Shown: piece by piece, positions 1 to 8,832 of the stretch
Numbering within the stretch: the stretch's first letter is position 1
How the letters are laid out: each line of letters begins with the position of its first letter
Assembly (NCBI GenBank): GCA_002709385.1
Contig: PAQS01000039.1
Span: 55,761 to 119,760 of the forward strand
Direction of reading: 5' to 3'
Source: Waddliaceae bacterium
GTDB taxonomy: Bacteria; Chlamydiota; Chlamydiia; Chlamydiales; GCA-2709385
DNA: 64,000 nucleotides
The notes under the pieces: model-generated
Databases searched by the model: none
What the model was told of the DNA's origin: nothing
What the model saw: only the letters and a program-made list of their open reading frames with translations
Translations under genes and position numbers: made by a program

Positions 1-537
1 CAAGAGTCACTTTTATAATTATAACTTAGACTTTTATTCTGACTTTTTAATAATTTTTCAGAAGACCTTTTCTTGAATCGCGTTTTATTAGATTTTCTTT
101 CCATATTAGATAAATTGCGAAAATTGTAATTATCATAATAAGAATTCAAAGAAGAAGTAGATAACTTATAGTCCTTCATCAAACAGACCGTTTTTTTTAA
201 TAAAACCTACCCATAAAATAAACAAAGAAAATAAATATAATGTGAAATTTGTGTGAACTTTAAATAAAACAAAACAACAAAATATTTACTTGTTGTTTAC
301 ATCTCCTTAATATATAATCATTTCTTCAGCTTGAATACCAAATCATCCGATTCTATAATGACTAGTTTATTACTACATTTTTGAACTGGAAGATTATGTT
401 TTATTAACTTTTTCCGTTTGAGAATAGGTATCAAATAGGAGAGGGTTACATGAGTTTGAGATAGACCGATGAAAACAGTAGATTTTCATATCGGCTCAAG
501 CTCGCTTGTGCCCTTTTAGAAGAAGCAGAGGAATTGT
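1..537. other. Intergenic region upstream of the first gene
   Basis: No open reading frame, tRNA or clear repeat is visible in these 537 bases. The stretch is very AT-rich. A possible sigma-70 type promoter on the plus strand is TTGTTG at 290-295, a 17-base spacer and TATAAT at 313-318; if real it would leave a leader of more than 200 bases before the gene at 538. The A/C-biased tract just before it (about 261-287) resembles the one at 14873-14968. Confidence 0.5.
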
Positions 538-1944
538 ATGCACCTTACGACTAGTAAGAAAACGAAGATCTGCTTAGCAGATTATGACTTTCAGAAAGAC
601 ATTCGCAATCGTCTTCTAATGGCGCAGTTAACAGCGTTTGACCTTGAGGTTTTGCAGGAGATTCTATCCAGCTCGCTAACAGTCCCTTTATCTTCTCTCA
701 TTGATTATTTAGATTGCAGCGCGTCTGATTTAGACCTGAGCTTAGAAAAGCTCAGTCAGTCTGGTCTATTTTTTCGAGAAGGAGATAAACTTATTGTCGA
801 CAAAGAAACACGAAAATATTTCGATTTTCACGCGGAAAAGTTTGAAAGTCGATTTAAACCGGACATGGAATATTTCCAAGGACTACTACATCAAGTTCCT
901 ATACATGTATTGCCTACTTGGTATGCAATACCTCGTACTTCAGATAGTATTTTTCAATCTATTATCGAAAAATTTCTTTTCACCCCAAAAGTATACCGAG
1001 AGTATTTAAACGAGTTACAATATGAAGACTCTACTCTCGAAGAAATGATTCAAGACATTCATCAATCTCCAAATCAAGAGATTCGCAGTGATGTCTTAGC
1101 TGAAAAATACGGCTTAAGCACCGAACAACTTGCAGAAACTCTTATTTATCTAGAGTACTCTCTCGTTGCTAGTGCCTCTTACCGTTTGGAAGGCGACCGT
1201 TATGTAGAGGTTGTCACTCCTTTTCACGAATGGCAACAGTATTTACGTTTCCTAGAAGAAACAAGTAGATCGAACATTGAAGACGAAGCAAACATTGAAC
1301 CAGTACAAAGTGGTGACTTTGCTTTTGTTAGAGATATGACCCTTCTACTTGAAACCTTTCAAAACACAGAAATTACAGAAGAAGAACTCAATGGCGATAG
1401 CAATGCTTTATCTAAAAATCTAGAAAAAGGTGTTGCCGCTTTTCATATTCTTCAACAAAAAACCTTTCAAAAAATTATCCAAACTCTGTTTGCCTTAAGA
1501 TTTATCGAAATTATTGATGGGATTGTACATCCAAGCGAATCCGCTGAACACTGGTTAAGTATGGTTCTCGAGGACAAAGCAATTTTTCTTTATCGCCATC
1601 ATTCATCGAGTACAGGTGATCGCTATCAATTATCAGCGGCTGATCGTTATATTCGCCGTATAGAACGAGGACTACGTCGTGTCTTAAATCAGGGTTGGGT
1701 TTTATTTGATGATTTCATGAAAGGCTTTAGTGAAGCTGTGGGGTCGGCAGAAAAGATCTCTCTTCAACAAGAAGGGCGTCAATGGAGCTACAAACTTCCA
1801 GAATACTCTGAAAGCGACCGCGCGTTTATTCGCACTGTAGTCATGGAACGTTTCTTTGAAGTTGGTTTTATAGAGCTTGGGAATTATGAAGGGCAAGACT
1901 GTTTTCGTCTCAGCACCTTCGGAATGCTTGCGCTACAAGACTAA
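538..1944 (+). CDS. Hypothetical protein with winged-helix-like repeats
   Basis: This 468-residue soluble protein has no signal peptide or membrane segment, and I do not recognise a named family. Three stretches look like winged-helix folds: residues about 30-95, about 180-235 and the last ~45 residues, each a run of helices followed by a short beta wing (for example the segment around residues 74-88 with SGLF, EGDKL and VDKE). That suggests a nucleic-acid-binding or protein-docking role, but this is inference from the helix/wing pattern only. The start ATG follows a GAGG-type ribosome site. The gene converges on recF, with a 15-base-pair hairpin between them. It could be a chlamydia-specific regulator. 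Confidence 0.6.
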   Translation: MHLTTSKKTKICLADYDFQKDIRNRLLMAQLTAFDLEVLQEILSSSLTVPLSSLIDYLDCSASDLDLSLEKLSQSGLFFREGDKLIVDKETRKYFDFHAEKFESRFKPDMEYFQGLLHQVPIHVLPTWYAIPRTSDSIFQSIIEKFLFTPKVYREYLNELQYEDSTLEEMIQDIHQSPNQEIRSDVLAEKYGLSTEQLAETLIYLEYSLVASASYRLEGDRYVEVVTPFHEWQQYLRFLEETSRSNIEDEANIEPVQSGDFAFVRDMTLLLETFQNTEITEEELNGDSNALSKNLEKGVAAFHILQQKTFQKIIQTLFALRFIEIIDGIVHPSESAEHWLSMVLEDKAIFLYRHHSSSTGDRYQLSAADRYIRRIERGLRRVLNQGWVLFDDFMKGFSEAVGSAEKISLQQEGRQWSYKLPEYSESDRAFIRTVVMERFFEVGFIELGNYEGQDCFRLSTFGMLALQD

Positions 1945-1953
1945 ATACTATTC

Positions 1954-1995
1954 ATTAGATTGATAGGTGTATTAAAAAATACCTATCAATCTAAT
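1954..1995. terminator. 15-bp inverted repeat between convergent genes
   Basis: Arms 1954-1968 and 1981-1995 are perfectly complementary (ATTAGATTGATAGGT) around a 12-base loop. It starts 10 bases past the stop codon of the upstream gene and faces recF from the other side. No clear T-run follows on either strand, so it is either a weak bidirectional terminator or an RNA 3'-end stabiliser. Confidence 0.5.
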
Positions 1996-2071
1996 ATAAA
2001 CTTTGATCTTTTATTTCAAAGCGGTGAAGCAAAGAAACTACGGCACGTTTTATTCTGAAAAAACAGTGAAT

Positions 2072-3178
2072 TTAACAATTAGTATAAATCTCTTCTTGCA
2101 CAATTTCACCAGACTCTACAGCAAAAAAGCAGGACTCTGTCGTATCAAACAAATGCTGATCGAGTCGGGGCAAAGAAATGAATACCTGCCCTAACTTCCC
2201 CAACTCTGCAAGCAACGCTTTTTTACGGGTATTATCTAAACTAATACCCACATCATCTACAATCATCAAAGGTAACTCTTCGGATCGGCCAGAAAGCAAA
2301 TACCACTCCGCTAAACGTAATGCAGCTACCACACAATGCTGCTGCCCTTCACTTGCAAAATAACGAGCATCTCTTCCTTGAATAAAAACCTGCACATCAT
2401 CTCTATGCGGTCCAATAGAACTGGAACCAAACGTTAAATCTTTCTGTCTTGTTCGCTGTAATTGCTCCAAATAAACACAAGACAGCTTCTCTTCACTTAA
2501 TTGAGGATCAACAACCGTTTTATAGCGTAATTCAAGAGAATCTTTCGACGCACTCAGACAACAATTGATTCGTTCCGCTTCTTTTCCCAATAACTCAAGA
2601 GCAGTCGCTCTTTGTGCAAACAAATAAGCTGCAGCAACCGCCATTTGCTCTTCCCAAACTTCTATGCCCATTACATATTTTTGCTTGAGCAAGTGGTTTC
2701 TTTGCCGCAATGCGCGAAAGTAACGAGTTAGGTGATGAAGATAAAGAGGATCCGATTGTGATAATTGCAAATCAAGAAAATGACGGCGATGTTGCGGCGT
2801 TCCTTTAATCAACTGTAAATCTAAAGGAGCCAAAAGCGCCCCCTGCAAAATACCCACCAAAGCAGATAAAGAAGATAAATTGGTGCTATTATGCCACAAA
2901 CGCCTTTGCTTTCCATCAGCTACATATCTCAACGTTTGTTCAACACCATATTTGACAAAATCAATTTCTACAGAAAAATATTGTTCATTTTCGCCAATAA
3001 GATCTTTTAACTGAGACGTTCGAAAAGATCTGCCCGAAATAAGCAAAAACAAAGACTCTAAAAGATTTGTTTTGCCTTGTGCGTTGGCGCCATATACACA
3101 ATTGACTCCATCACAAAACGATAAGGACAAACTTTTATAGTTTCTAAAATTTTTTAGTCGAAGAGAATTGACGATCAT
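2072..3178 (-). CDS. recF: RecF recombination and replication-repair ATPase
   Basis: RecF is an SMC-like ATPase that loads RecA at single-strand gaps and helps restart replication. The 368 residues match the usual length. The Walker A loop lies at residues 30-38 (GANAQGKTN), the start has the typical short beta strand followed by LKNFRNY, and a Walker B-like hydrophobic strand ending in VDDVG with a following LD is near the C terminus. In RecF the loop after Walker B is more commonly VLSELD; here it reads VGISLD. It lies downstream of dnaN on the same strand, with a strong terminator in the 64-base gap, so it probably has its own promoter or depends on read-through. No obvious Shine-Dalgarno precedes the ATG. 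Confidence 0.95.
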   Translation of the reverse strand: MIVNSLRLKNFRNYKSLSLSFCDGVNCVYGANAQGKTNLLESLFLLISGRSFRTSQLKDLIGENEQYFSVEIDFVKYGVEQTLRYVADGKQRRLWHNSTNLSSLSALVGILQGALLAPLDLQLIKGTPQHRRHFLDLQLSQSDPLYLHHLTRYFRALRQRNHLLKQKYVMGIEVWEEQMAVAAAYLFAQRATALELLGKEAERINCCLSASKDSLELRYKTVVDPQLSEEKLSCVYLEQLQRTRQKDLTFGSSSIGPHRDDVQVFIQGRDARYFASEGQQHCVVAALRLAEWYLLSGRSEELPLMIVDDVGISLDNTRKKALLAELGKLGQVFISLPRLDQHLFDTTESCFFAVESGEIVQEEIYTNC

Positions 3179-3204
3179 ACGTGAGAAATCAAGCCAAATA
3201 AAAA

Positions 3205-3226
3205 AACCCCTCTAAAAAGAGGGGTT
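3205..3226 (-). terminator. Rho-independent terminator of dnaN
   Basis: Perfect 9-bp stem, arms 3205-3213 and 3218-3226 (AACCCCTCT/AGAGGGGTT) with a 4-base loop. Read on the minus strand it is followed by a run of T (the A-run at 3199-3206). It lies 16 bases past the dnaN stop codon and before recF, which is notable because dnaN and recF are often co-transcribed in bacteria. Confidence 0.85.
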
Positions 3227-3242
3227 ACTGAGTTTTTATGTG

Positions 3243-4349
3243 CTATTCTGCACTCAAACGCATAGGCATAATCACAAATAACGAATCTTCTGCGCTATTA
3301 TCTGTAACAACACCAGGATTATAAGAATCAGTGATTCCTATCGCCACTGTTTCACACTTACTGTGGCGAAGAATATCCAAAAAGAACGTTGGATTAAAAG
3401 CGATATCTAGCTTAGGTCCGTGATAATTTACAGGCATACTCACCTTTCCATCACCCACTTCCATATTGTTCGCTGTTAAAAACAACTCACTATCTTGGAA
3501 AGTGAAACGTACAGAATGGTTATTATCTACAGTAAATAAGGCGATCTGGCGGAGTAAGCTCGCTAACTCTTCACGATGTAAATCAACACGAACATCAGAA
3601 TCTTCTGGAATTACCCTGTTAAAATCTGGGTAATCACCCGAAAGCAACTTAGTGATCACAATCGTGTCATCACTCTCCACAGCAATCTTATCTGACATAA
3701 GATAAACCGTTGCTTCACCTTCTTCTGTCAATCCTTTGAAAATTTCATCTACAGCTTTCAAAGGAATCACATAATCCGCAGTAAATGACGAATCAAGAGC
3801 TACCGATAACGCAGACTTAGAAAGACGCTTACCATCCGTCCCTACAAACGTCGCTCCACCATTAGCAACCTGCATCAAAACGCCAGTCAAAACATAACGA
3901 TTATCTTCACGAGACACAGCAAACGAAGTACGGAAAAGAACTTCACGTAATTTCTCTTGAGAAATCTTAAACTTCGTTGAACCTTCTAAATCCGGTAAAG
4001 CAGGAAACTCACTACGACTCATCCCATGCAAACGGAAAACCGAAGAACCCGCACGAATTTCAGTGATTTCATTGCTTCCAGTGGAAACTTCTATGTTCGC
4101 TGCCGTCAGCTCTCGAACTAACTGAAATACTCTTTTAGCAGGTAGAGTTGTCGCTCCTTCCTGTTCAATTTTTGCAGGGGCAAAACAACGAATCCCAACA
4201 GTTAAATCTGTCGCTGTCAATATAATCTCACCGTTGGCTGCTTCCAACAAGAAATTTGACAAAATGGGAATGGGCGCCTTTTGTGCAACCACATTTTGTA
4301 TTGTCCCAATCAGTTTTACTAATTCAGCTTTCGAAATTACAAACTTCAT
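3243..4349 (-). CDS. dnaN: DNA polymerase III beta sliding clamp
   Basis: DnaN forms the ring-shaped dimer that tethers DNA polymerase III and other clamp-binding proteins to DNA. The 368 residues agree with the family length, and the protein reads as three clamp domains in series. It has the typical start (MKFVISKAELVKLI), the segment with PIPILSNFLLEA, and the C-terminal strand ending VIMPMRL expected next to the peptide-binding pocket. The ATG is preceded by a good ribosome site (GAGAGGGA). It is divergent from smpB across about 350 bases and has its own terminator downstream. The clamp gene sitting beside smpB and recF matches the gene grouping I recall for Chlamydia. Confidence 0.97.
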   Translation of the reverse strand: MKFVISKAELVKLIGTIQNVVAQKAPIPILSNFLLEAANGEIILTATDLTVGIRCFAPAKIEQEGATTLPAKRVFQLVRELTAANIEVSTGSNEITEIRAGSSVFRLHGMSRSEFPALPDLEGSTKFKISQEKLREVLFRTSFAVSREDNRYVLTGVLMQVANGGATFVGTDGKRLSKSALSVALDSSFTADYVIPLKAVDEIFKGLTEEGEATVYLMSDKIAVESDDTIVITKLLSGDYPDFNRVIPEDSDVRVDLHREELASLLRQIALFTVDNNHSVRFTFQDSELFLTANNMEVGDGKVSMPVNYHGPKLDIAFNPTFFLDILRHSKCETVAIGITDSYNPGVVTDNSAEDSLFVIMPMRLSAE

Positions 4350-4702
4350 AGTTCCCTCTCAGGCAAGAATCTGCTTTAAGATTCCTTACCTGCCATACTA
4401 TTTAAGAAATCCAGCATTGAACCTCAATCTGGCTCATATATAACTTGGTCTTTCAAACCGACATAGAATGATAACAAATCCAGCCTATAAGAACCAATGC
4501 AAAGACTTTTTGATTTGATATCTATTGTGTCTCGTATAAGAGTCTGACTTTGGACGCTTACCATAGCTAAAAATTCTTCAATTGTCAAGATGGAATTTTA
4601 AGGTAAACAGTGTTCTATTTAAGCCTAGAACAAAGATAGCCAGAAATCTACGATGATCATTATACTAGGATGCAATATTTCTTAGTAAAAAAATGTATAG
4701 CC
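4350..4702. other. Divergent intergenic region dnaN/smpB
   Basis: This holds the start regions of dnaN (minus) and smpB (plus). I see no further gene. TTGTCA at 4582-4587 could be a -35 box for smpB, but no good -10 element lies at the right distance. The in-frame ATG at 4670 lies within it but is unlikely to be the smpB start. Confidence 0.4.
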
Positions 4703-5161
4703 ATGGCCAAAACCAATAGCGATCTATGTAAAAACAGAAGAGCATTCCACGATTATGAGGTTCTTGAGGACTTCGAAGGCGGTCTTGTACTCAAAGGTAC
4801 AGAAGTCAAATCCCTCAGAGATCACGGTGGAAGCTTGCAAGAATCTTACATCAAAGCAATTAAAGGAGAAATCTGGCTTGTAGGTGCATCTATTGCTCCT
4901 TATAAGTTCGGAAATATCCATAATCATGAAGAGCGTCGCGACCGAAAAATTTTACTCCACAAAAAAGAAATCGAAAAACTACAAAGAATGACGCAAGAAA
5001 AAGGGCTTACCATGGTTCCTTTAGCAATCTACCTCAATAAAAGAGGGAAAATTAAATTAAAATTCGCCATTGCTCGGGGTAAAAAACTTTACGATAAAAG
5101 ACAAGCAATCAAAGGTCGCGAAGAAAAAAGAGCAATCGATCGCGCATTAAAAAATTACTAA
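4703..5161 (+). CDS. smpB: SsrA-binding protein SmpB
   Basis: SmpB binds tmRNA and delivers it to stalled ribosomes for trans-translation. The protein has the expected opening after MAK (NRRAFHDYEVLE), the strand with GLVLKGTEVKSLR, the NIHNHEERRDRKILLHKKEI region, and the basic tail KKLYDKRQAIKGREEKR that follows mRNA channel contacts in the ribosome. The frame opens at 4670, but the ATG at 4703 gives a 152-residue protein of normal length and the usual N terminus, so I chose it. The tmRNA gene itself is not in this window. The rlmH start follows 9 bases after the stop, so the two probably form an operon. Confidence 0.95.
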   Translation: MAKTNSDLCKNRRAFHDYEVLEDFEGGLVLKGTEVKSLRDHGGSLQESYIKAIKGEIWLVGASIAPYKFGNIHNHEERRDRKILLHKKEIEKLQRMTQEKGLTMVPLAIYLNKRGKIKLKFAIARGKKLYDKRQAIKGREEKRAIDRALKNY

Positions 5162-5170
5162 AGACCTGCC

Positions 5171-5593
5171 GTGCTTAAAATCAAAATTATTTTAGTTGGA
5201 CGTACCAAAGAAGCTTGGCTAGAAAACGCCGTGCAAGATTACGTTAAACGCTTAAGTTCTTCTACTTCCATTGAGTGGCTTGTTTTAAAAACAAACGAGC
5301 AACTCATAAAGCAAATCGATAAAGAACGCTCTATTCTTTGTTTAGATCCTTTAGGAGAAAAGGTAAATAGCGAGCGTTTTTGTACACTACTTTTTCAACA
5401 ACTAGAAACAGGTGGATCCAGAGTAACTTTTGTGATTGGTGGGGCAGAGGGCTTACCCGATCAAATAAGAAAAAAACATACTTTGATCAGCTTGTCTCCC
5501 CTCACTTTTACTCATCAAATTGCCCGCCTAATTTTAATTGAACAGATCTACCGAGCTTTTGAAATTAGAAAAGGTACTGGATATCATAAATAA
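5171..5593 (+). CDS. rlmH: 23S rRNA pseudouridine-1915 N3-methyltransferase
   Basis: RlmH is a small SPOUT-class methyltransferase that uses S-adenosylmethionine to methylate pseudouridine 1915 in helix 69 of 23S rRNA in the assembled ribosome. The 140 residues, close to the usual 155, show the SPOUT knot: FVIGGAEGLP and the C-terminal sequence SLSPLTFTHQIAR, then LIEQIYRAFEI and the final GTGYHK that marks this family. Translation starts at GTG 5171, giving the standard LKIKIILVGRTKE start. It follows smpB closely, consistent with a translation-quality operon. A G/C-rich stem-loop lies just downstream. Confidence 0.95.
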   Translation: MLKIKIILVGRTKEAWLENAVQDYVKRLSSSTSIEWLVLKTNEQLIKQIDKERSILCLDPLGEKVNSERFCTLLFQQLETGGSRVTFVIGGAEGLPDQIRKKHTLISLSPLTFTHQIARLILIEQIYRAFEIRKGTGYHK

Positions 5594-5595
5594 TT

Positions 5596-5627
5596 CCCCC
5601 CAATTGCCGATTAGATAGCCTTGGGGG
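5596..5627. terminator. Stem-loop between rlmH and the convergent gene
   Basis: Arms of about 7 bp (CCCCCAA and TTGGGGG) enclose a ~17-base loop, directly after the rlmH stop and before the convergent membrane-protein gene. No T-run follows on either strand, so its strength as a terminator is uncertain. Confidence 0.4.
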
Positions 5628-5642
5628 AGAAATAAGAAAAAC

Positions 5643-6107
5643 TTAAGCCTGGCTCAGCGCTCGAGCTGTACGAAAATATAGAATAGACCCGTAAATGAGT
5701 GCTGCGCCTACAGCGATATCAATAAAGCCACGCATATCGATAGGAACACCTAAAAAATTCATCCCCATTCCAATTCCCATCATCACTGCAATTAAAATGA
5801 GATAATTGCGACTAAATAAATCACCTACTTTAGCAGGATTTGCAAGTGACTCTAAATTACGAGCAGCGCGCAAAACAGTTTTTGATAAAACAAATTTTCC
5901 CTTGTAATACCCTAAAACGAGAGCCAAAAGAATCCATATTCCGGCTGCTATATTTTTTCCTAAAAACCCTGTGAGCACAGAAATATAAAGAGCCGACTGC
6001 TCTAAACTGCTAAAAACAAACTCTAAGCCCTTAGGGAAAAGCATACAACCAACCCCTAACCAAATAAGCCCTGAAAGTATCAGTAAATTCGTATGACTAA
6101 AACGCAT
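5643..6107 (-). CDS. Small inner-membrane protein, unknown function
   Basis: The 154-residue protein has four predicted membrane segments, at about residues 7-24, 39-66, 101-120 and 127-146, and a basic loop with KTVLRAARN at 76-84. The remaining features are not diagnostic, and I do not recognise the family. A good ribosome site (AAGGAAGG) precedes the ATG, which supports a real gene. It is followed by rlmH in convergent orientation, and yjjX lies upstream on the same strand at 70 bases, so co-transcription with yjjX is possible. Confidence 0.7.
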   Translation of the reverse strand: MRFSHTNLLILSGLIWLGVGCMLFPKGLEFVFSSLEQSALYISVLTGFLGKNIAAGIWILLALVLGYYKGKFVLSKTVLRAARNLESLANPAKVGDLFSRNYLILIAVMMGIGMGMNFLGVPIDMRGFIDIAVGAALIYGSILYFRTARALSQA

Positions 6108-6176
6108 AAGACCTTCCTTGGGTCAAGATAAAAATCGCTTAAACTATAAAATGGGCAAGCGATTAAAGTCTAATCT

Positions 6177-6695
6177 CTATACAGATTGAATATGAGAAAT
6201 TGCTGCAATCATTGCATCTCGATAGCTACTTTCTCTGGTAATAAGATTTTTAGTCATCAAACCATAAACCCCATTCTTCTTTCCCACATCTGTCGTATTG
6301 AATACGATTCCTGCTGCCTCACCTACACTTTTTCCTTTAGAAACAAGGTGCATGATAGCATCAGGGATTGCGAGACGAATACTTGTTCCCATACCCATCT
6401 TTCCTTTTTGGTTCACAATCACAATCCATGTACAACAAAAGTAAACACCATTTGTTTCTTGTATTCCTCCTTCGATACCTACACTAAAATCTGCATTCGT
6501 AGCTTTTTGTACTGCAAAAGCGCGGTTTCGAGCTCCTAAAATACACTCATCATCACTCATTGGTTGCTCTGCAACACCAGATTCCACTGATAATTCACTA
6601 AAAACAAAGTTTTTTTCACTAGAGAAAAACGATTCAAATGCTGATTTTACAGCATTCACCTTTACTGGATTTTTTGATCCAACTGCAATTTTCAT
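6177..6695 (-). CDS. yjjX: Inosine/xanthosine triphosphatase, YjjX family
   Basis: This house-cleaning enzyme hydrolyses non-canonical purine nucleoside triphosphates such as ITP and XTP so that they are not built into DNA or RNA. The 172 residues match the YjjX/DUF84 family in length and motifs: the N-terminal GSKNPVKVNAV loop (residues 6-16), the QPMSDDEC...GARNRA region with acidic metal-binding residues, VGIEGGI, and the GVYGLMTKNLITR segment near the C terminus. The maf gene later in the window has a related sanitation role. No clear Shine-Dalgarno is visible at the ATG. Confidence 0.9.
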   Translation of the reverse strand: MKIAVGSKNPVKVNAVKSAFESFFSSEKNFVFSELSVESGVAEQPMSDDECILGARNRAFAVQKATNADFSVGIEGGIQETNGVYFCCTWIVIVNQKGKMGMGTSIRLAIPDAIMHLVSKGKSVGEAAGIVFNTTDVGKKNGVYGLMTKNLITRESSYRDAMIAAISHIQSV

Positions 6696-7136
6696 TTTTA
6701 TTTTATCTGGGTAAAAAAATCATCAAAAGAGAAGCCATGATTCTACTTGATGACTAGATCCGGTTGCAATTGAATATTGATTAGGTAGTCATTGAAGCTT
6801 ACACAAAAAAACACAGGGTTCGAGACAAGGTTTCTTGAGAGAGAATTTACTCTGCATTCCTTCTCTTATTAACAAAAAAAAATTTACTCATGTAATCCCT
6901 GTGGAAAACAATGATTCACCCTATTAGAATTCATGTAATGGCTATCACTTGACTCGCTATATGTTTCAAGTTTCTAGTCATCAACTTCTAAAAAGATAAT
7001 CTTTGAAGAAGCTTATTACAGGGAAAGGGAGTTTCCTCGATGCGACTCTATTTTTTAAATAGTGAGAGTCCATCAGTAATGGTTTTAGGATAATTAAAGA
7101 AAAAAATTCACAACAGTAAACTAGGAATAATTTCTG
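6696..7136. other. Intergenic region with repeat remnant and leader
   Basis: No gene is visible. At 6779-6800 the sequence GATTAGGTAGTCATTGAAG matches the ends of the dispersed element found complete at 54598-54859, so this is likely a solo end or decayed copy. An imperfect stem (GACTC...GAGTC, about 7042-7069) lies in the leader of the downstream PIN-TRAM gene, whose ATG is preceded by AGGA. Confidence 0.5.
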
Positions 7137-8246
7137 ATGAATGTAACCACTGCGTTCGCTCGTACTTTTTTTACATTGCTAAGTATTTTATTTATGAGCA
7201 CCTATACCATTTCTATTTTGGGAGAAATGAGTGCCTTATCTTTAACAGTAGGTCTTGGTCTTGGTATACTTACCAGTTTCTTTTTATTGGGTGTTGAGTA
7301 TGCTTTCCGTCGTTTTTCCATACGCGCTCTTAACACCATTACAATTGGGTTATTTGCAGGTTACCTTTTAGGTACAGCAAGTACTTCTGTTTTGGAAGCT
7401 GTATTAAGCTTTGCTCCAAACACAACAGACCCTCAATTGCTTTCCACTGTAAAAACAATTGTTTTCCTTCTTTCTACATATTTAGCCATTACATTAACTA
7501 TTCGCGCTTCAGAAGAGTTCTATATTTCTCTTCCTTTTGTACGCTTCAAAACTTCAGGAAACAACAAAAGAGATCTTATTTTAGATTCTTCAGCTTTATC
7601 TGATCCTCGTTTAATTGACCTTGCTACATCTGGTCTTGTAGACCGTCTTCTAGTGATTCCTCGTTTCATTCTTAATACTCTTTACGCACAAGTAGAACAC
7701 AGTGATGAGGGAATCCGTAACCGTGCTCGTCGTGGTTTAGAAGTCATCAAGAAACTTGAAGCCATGCCAGATTTAAACGTGCGTTTCAACGAAACAGATT
7801 TTCCTGAAATTTCTGAACACACAGGAAAATTGGTGAAACTTGCTCGCCTTACAAACGCTAACCTTATTACTGCTGAGATGAATCAAGTAGAAACATCTGC
7901 TGTGGAAGGTGTAAAAATCATCAACATTAATCGCCTATCTAATGCCTTAAAGCCTCTCACTCAATCTGGTGAAAGCATTACAATTAAAATTCAACGTTAT
8001 GGAAAAGAAGCTCGACAAGGCGTGGGTTATTTAGATGATGGTACTATGGTTGTTGTCAATGGTGGCGGAGACTACATTGGTGAAACCATCAAAGCACAAG
8101 TTCTTTCGGTTAAGCACACAAGTTCTGGTCGCATGATTTTCTGTAACACACGTGAAAGTGCTGCAGCAGCAGGGCAGATTCCAGCTGCAGAGCAAACGGC
8201 AACACGTAGTACAAGCCGTTCAGAGTACACAGGTGTGTCTCGATAA
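7137..8246 (+). CDS. Membrane-anchored PIN-TRAM domain protein, YacL-like
   Basis: The 369-residue protein joins four N-terminal membrane helices (about residues 8-26, 36-56, 67-90, 104-122), a PIN-fold nuclease domain (about 146-265) and a C-terminal TRAM domain (about 275-340). The PIN part begins with LILDSSAL and carries GLVDRLLVIPRFIL, NRARRGLEVI and an acidic residue in ITAEMNQ, as in Bacillus YacL. The TRAM part has EARQGVGYLDDGTMVVVNGG and GRMIFCN. PIN proteins are Mg-dependent RNases; TRAM binds RNA. A membrane-linked RNA role is inferred. The acpS gene starts two bases after the stop, so the two are probably co-transcribed. Confidence 0.9.
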   Translation: MNVTTAFARTFFTLLSILFMSTYTISILGEMSALSLTVGLGLGILTSFFLLGVEYAFRRFSIRALNTITIGLFAGYLLGTASTSVLEAVLSFAPNTTDPQLLSTVKTIVFLLSTYLAITLTIRASEEFYISLPFVRFKTSGNNKRDLILDSSALSDPRLIDLATSGLVDRLLVIPRFILNTLYAQVEHSDEGIRNRARRGLEVIKKLEAMPDLNVRFNETDFPEISEHTGKLVKLARLTNANLITAEMNQVETSAVEGVKIININRLSNALKPLTQSGESITIKIQRYGKEARQGVGYLDDGTMVVVNGGGDYIGETIKAQVLSVKHTSSGRMIFCNTRESAAAAGQIPAAEQTATRSTSRSEYTGVSR

Positions 8247-8248
8247 TT

Positions 8249-8620
8249 ATGGCTATACATGGAGTAGGAACAGATATTGTAGAAATTGAACGAATTCGCC
8301 GTAGCCTTCAGCGACACGGCAAGCGTTTTCAAGAAAAAATCTTTACTCCATCCGAACAGGCTTATTGCAATAAGTACAAAGATAGCGCCCCCAACTATGC
8401 GGGGCGCTTTGCGGCTAAAGAAGCCATATCTAAAGCTTTGGGAACGGGTTTTGGCGAGCACTTATCTTGGTTAGATCTTGAGATTTTACCTAATAATCAA
8501 GGAGCGCCTTGTGTCCACTGGATAAAAGACCTAGCCATTCGATTCAAGAACTACCGATTCCACTTATCAATTAGCCACTCAGAAAACTACGCTGTAGCTA
8601 CAGTGGTTATTGAGATTTAA
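8249..8620 (+). CDS. acpS: Holo-acyl carrier protein synthase
   Basis: AcpS transfers the 4'-phosphopantetheine arm from coenzyme A to a serine of acyl carrier protein, switching on fatty-acid synthesis. The 123 residues match the family. The Mg-binding aspartate lies in GVGTDIVEIERI (Asp9) and the catalytic glutamate in GRFAAKEAISKAL (Glu58). The C-terminal strand with HLSISHSENYAVA is also typical of the fold. It is tightly linked to the PIN-TRAM gene upstream. A repeat element with inverted ends follows the stop codon by 20 bases. Confidence 0.96.
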   Translation: MAIHGVGTDIVEIERIRRSLQRHGKRFQEKIFTPSEQAYCNKYKDSAPNYAGRFAAKEAISKALGTGFGEHLSWLDLEILPNNQGAPCVHWIKDLAIRFKNYRFHLSISHSENYAVATVVIEI

Positions 8621-8640
8621 AGTTATTTCATAATTTAGAA

Positions 8641-8743
8641 AAACGCGGCGAAACGAAAAGAAACGAATTTCCCATCTCTACTTTTCCAGTTCATTTGAAA
8701 CATACTTTTCTCTGCGTCGTAGCCTCTTCACTTCGCCGCGTTT
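8641..8743. repeat. Short inverted-repeat element, AAACGCGGCGA family, copy A
   Basis: The 103-base unit has perfect 12-base inverted ends (AAACGCGGCGAA at 8641-8652, its complement at 8732-8743). Its right end, with GCGTCGTAGCCTCTTCACTTCG, matches the right end of copy B at 24940-24975 apart from a few changes. It carries no gene, so it is a miniature (MITE-like) element or a structured intergenic RNA repeat. Confidence 0.75.
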
Positions 8744-8832
8744 ATCTTTCCTTAAGCCCAAGAAACGATTCATAATTGGGCTTAATATCTTCATGTGCTA
8801 GCATTCCTCTAAAGTGAAGTAACGGAGGTTTC

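Noticed and set aside
2072-4349. Chromosome origin near dnaN and recF
   Set aside because: No dnaA gene and no cluster of DnaA boxes (TTATCCACA-like) are seen in the adjoining gene-free DNA.
7041-7070. Stem-loop in the leader of the PIN-TRAM gene as a riboswitch
   Set aside because: It is short and imperfect and matches no riboswitch consensus I know.
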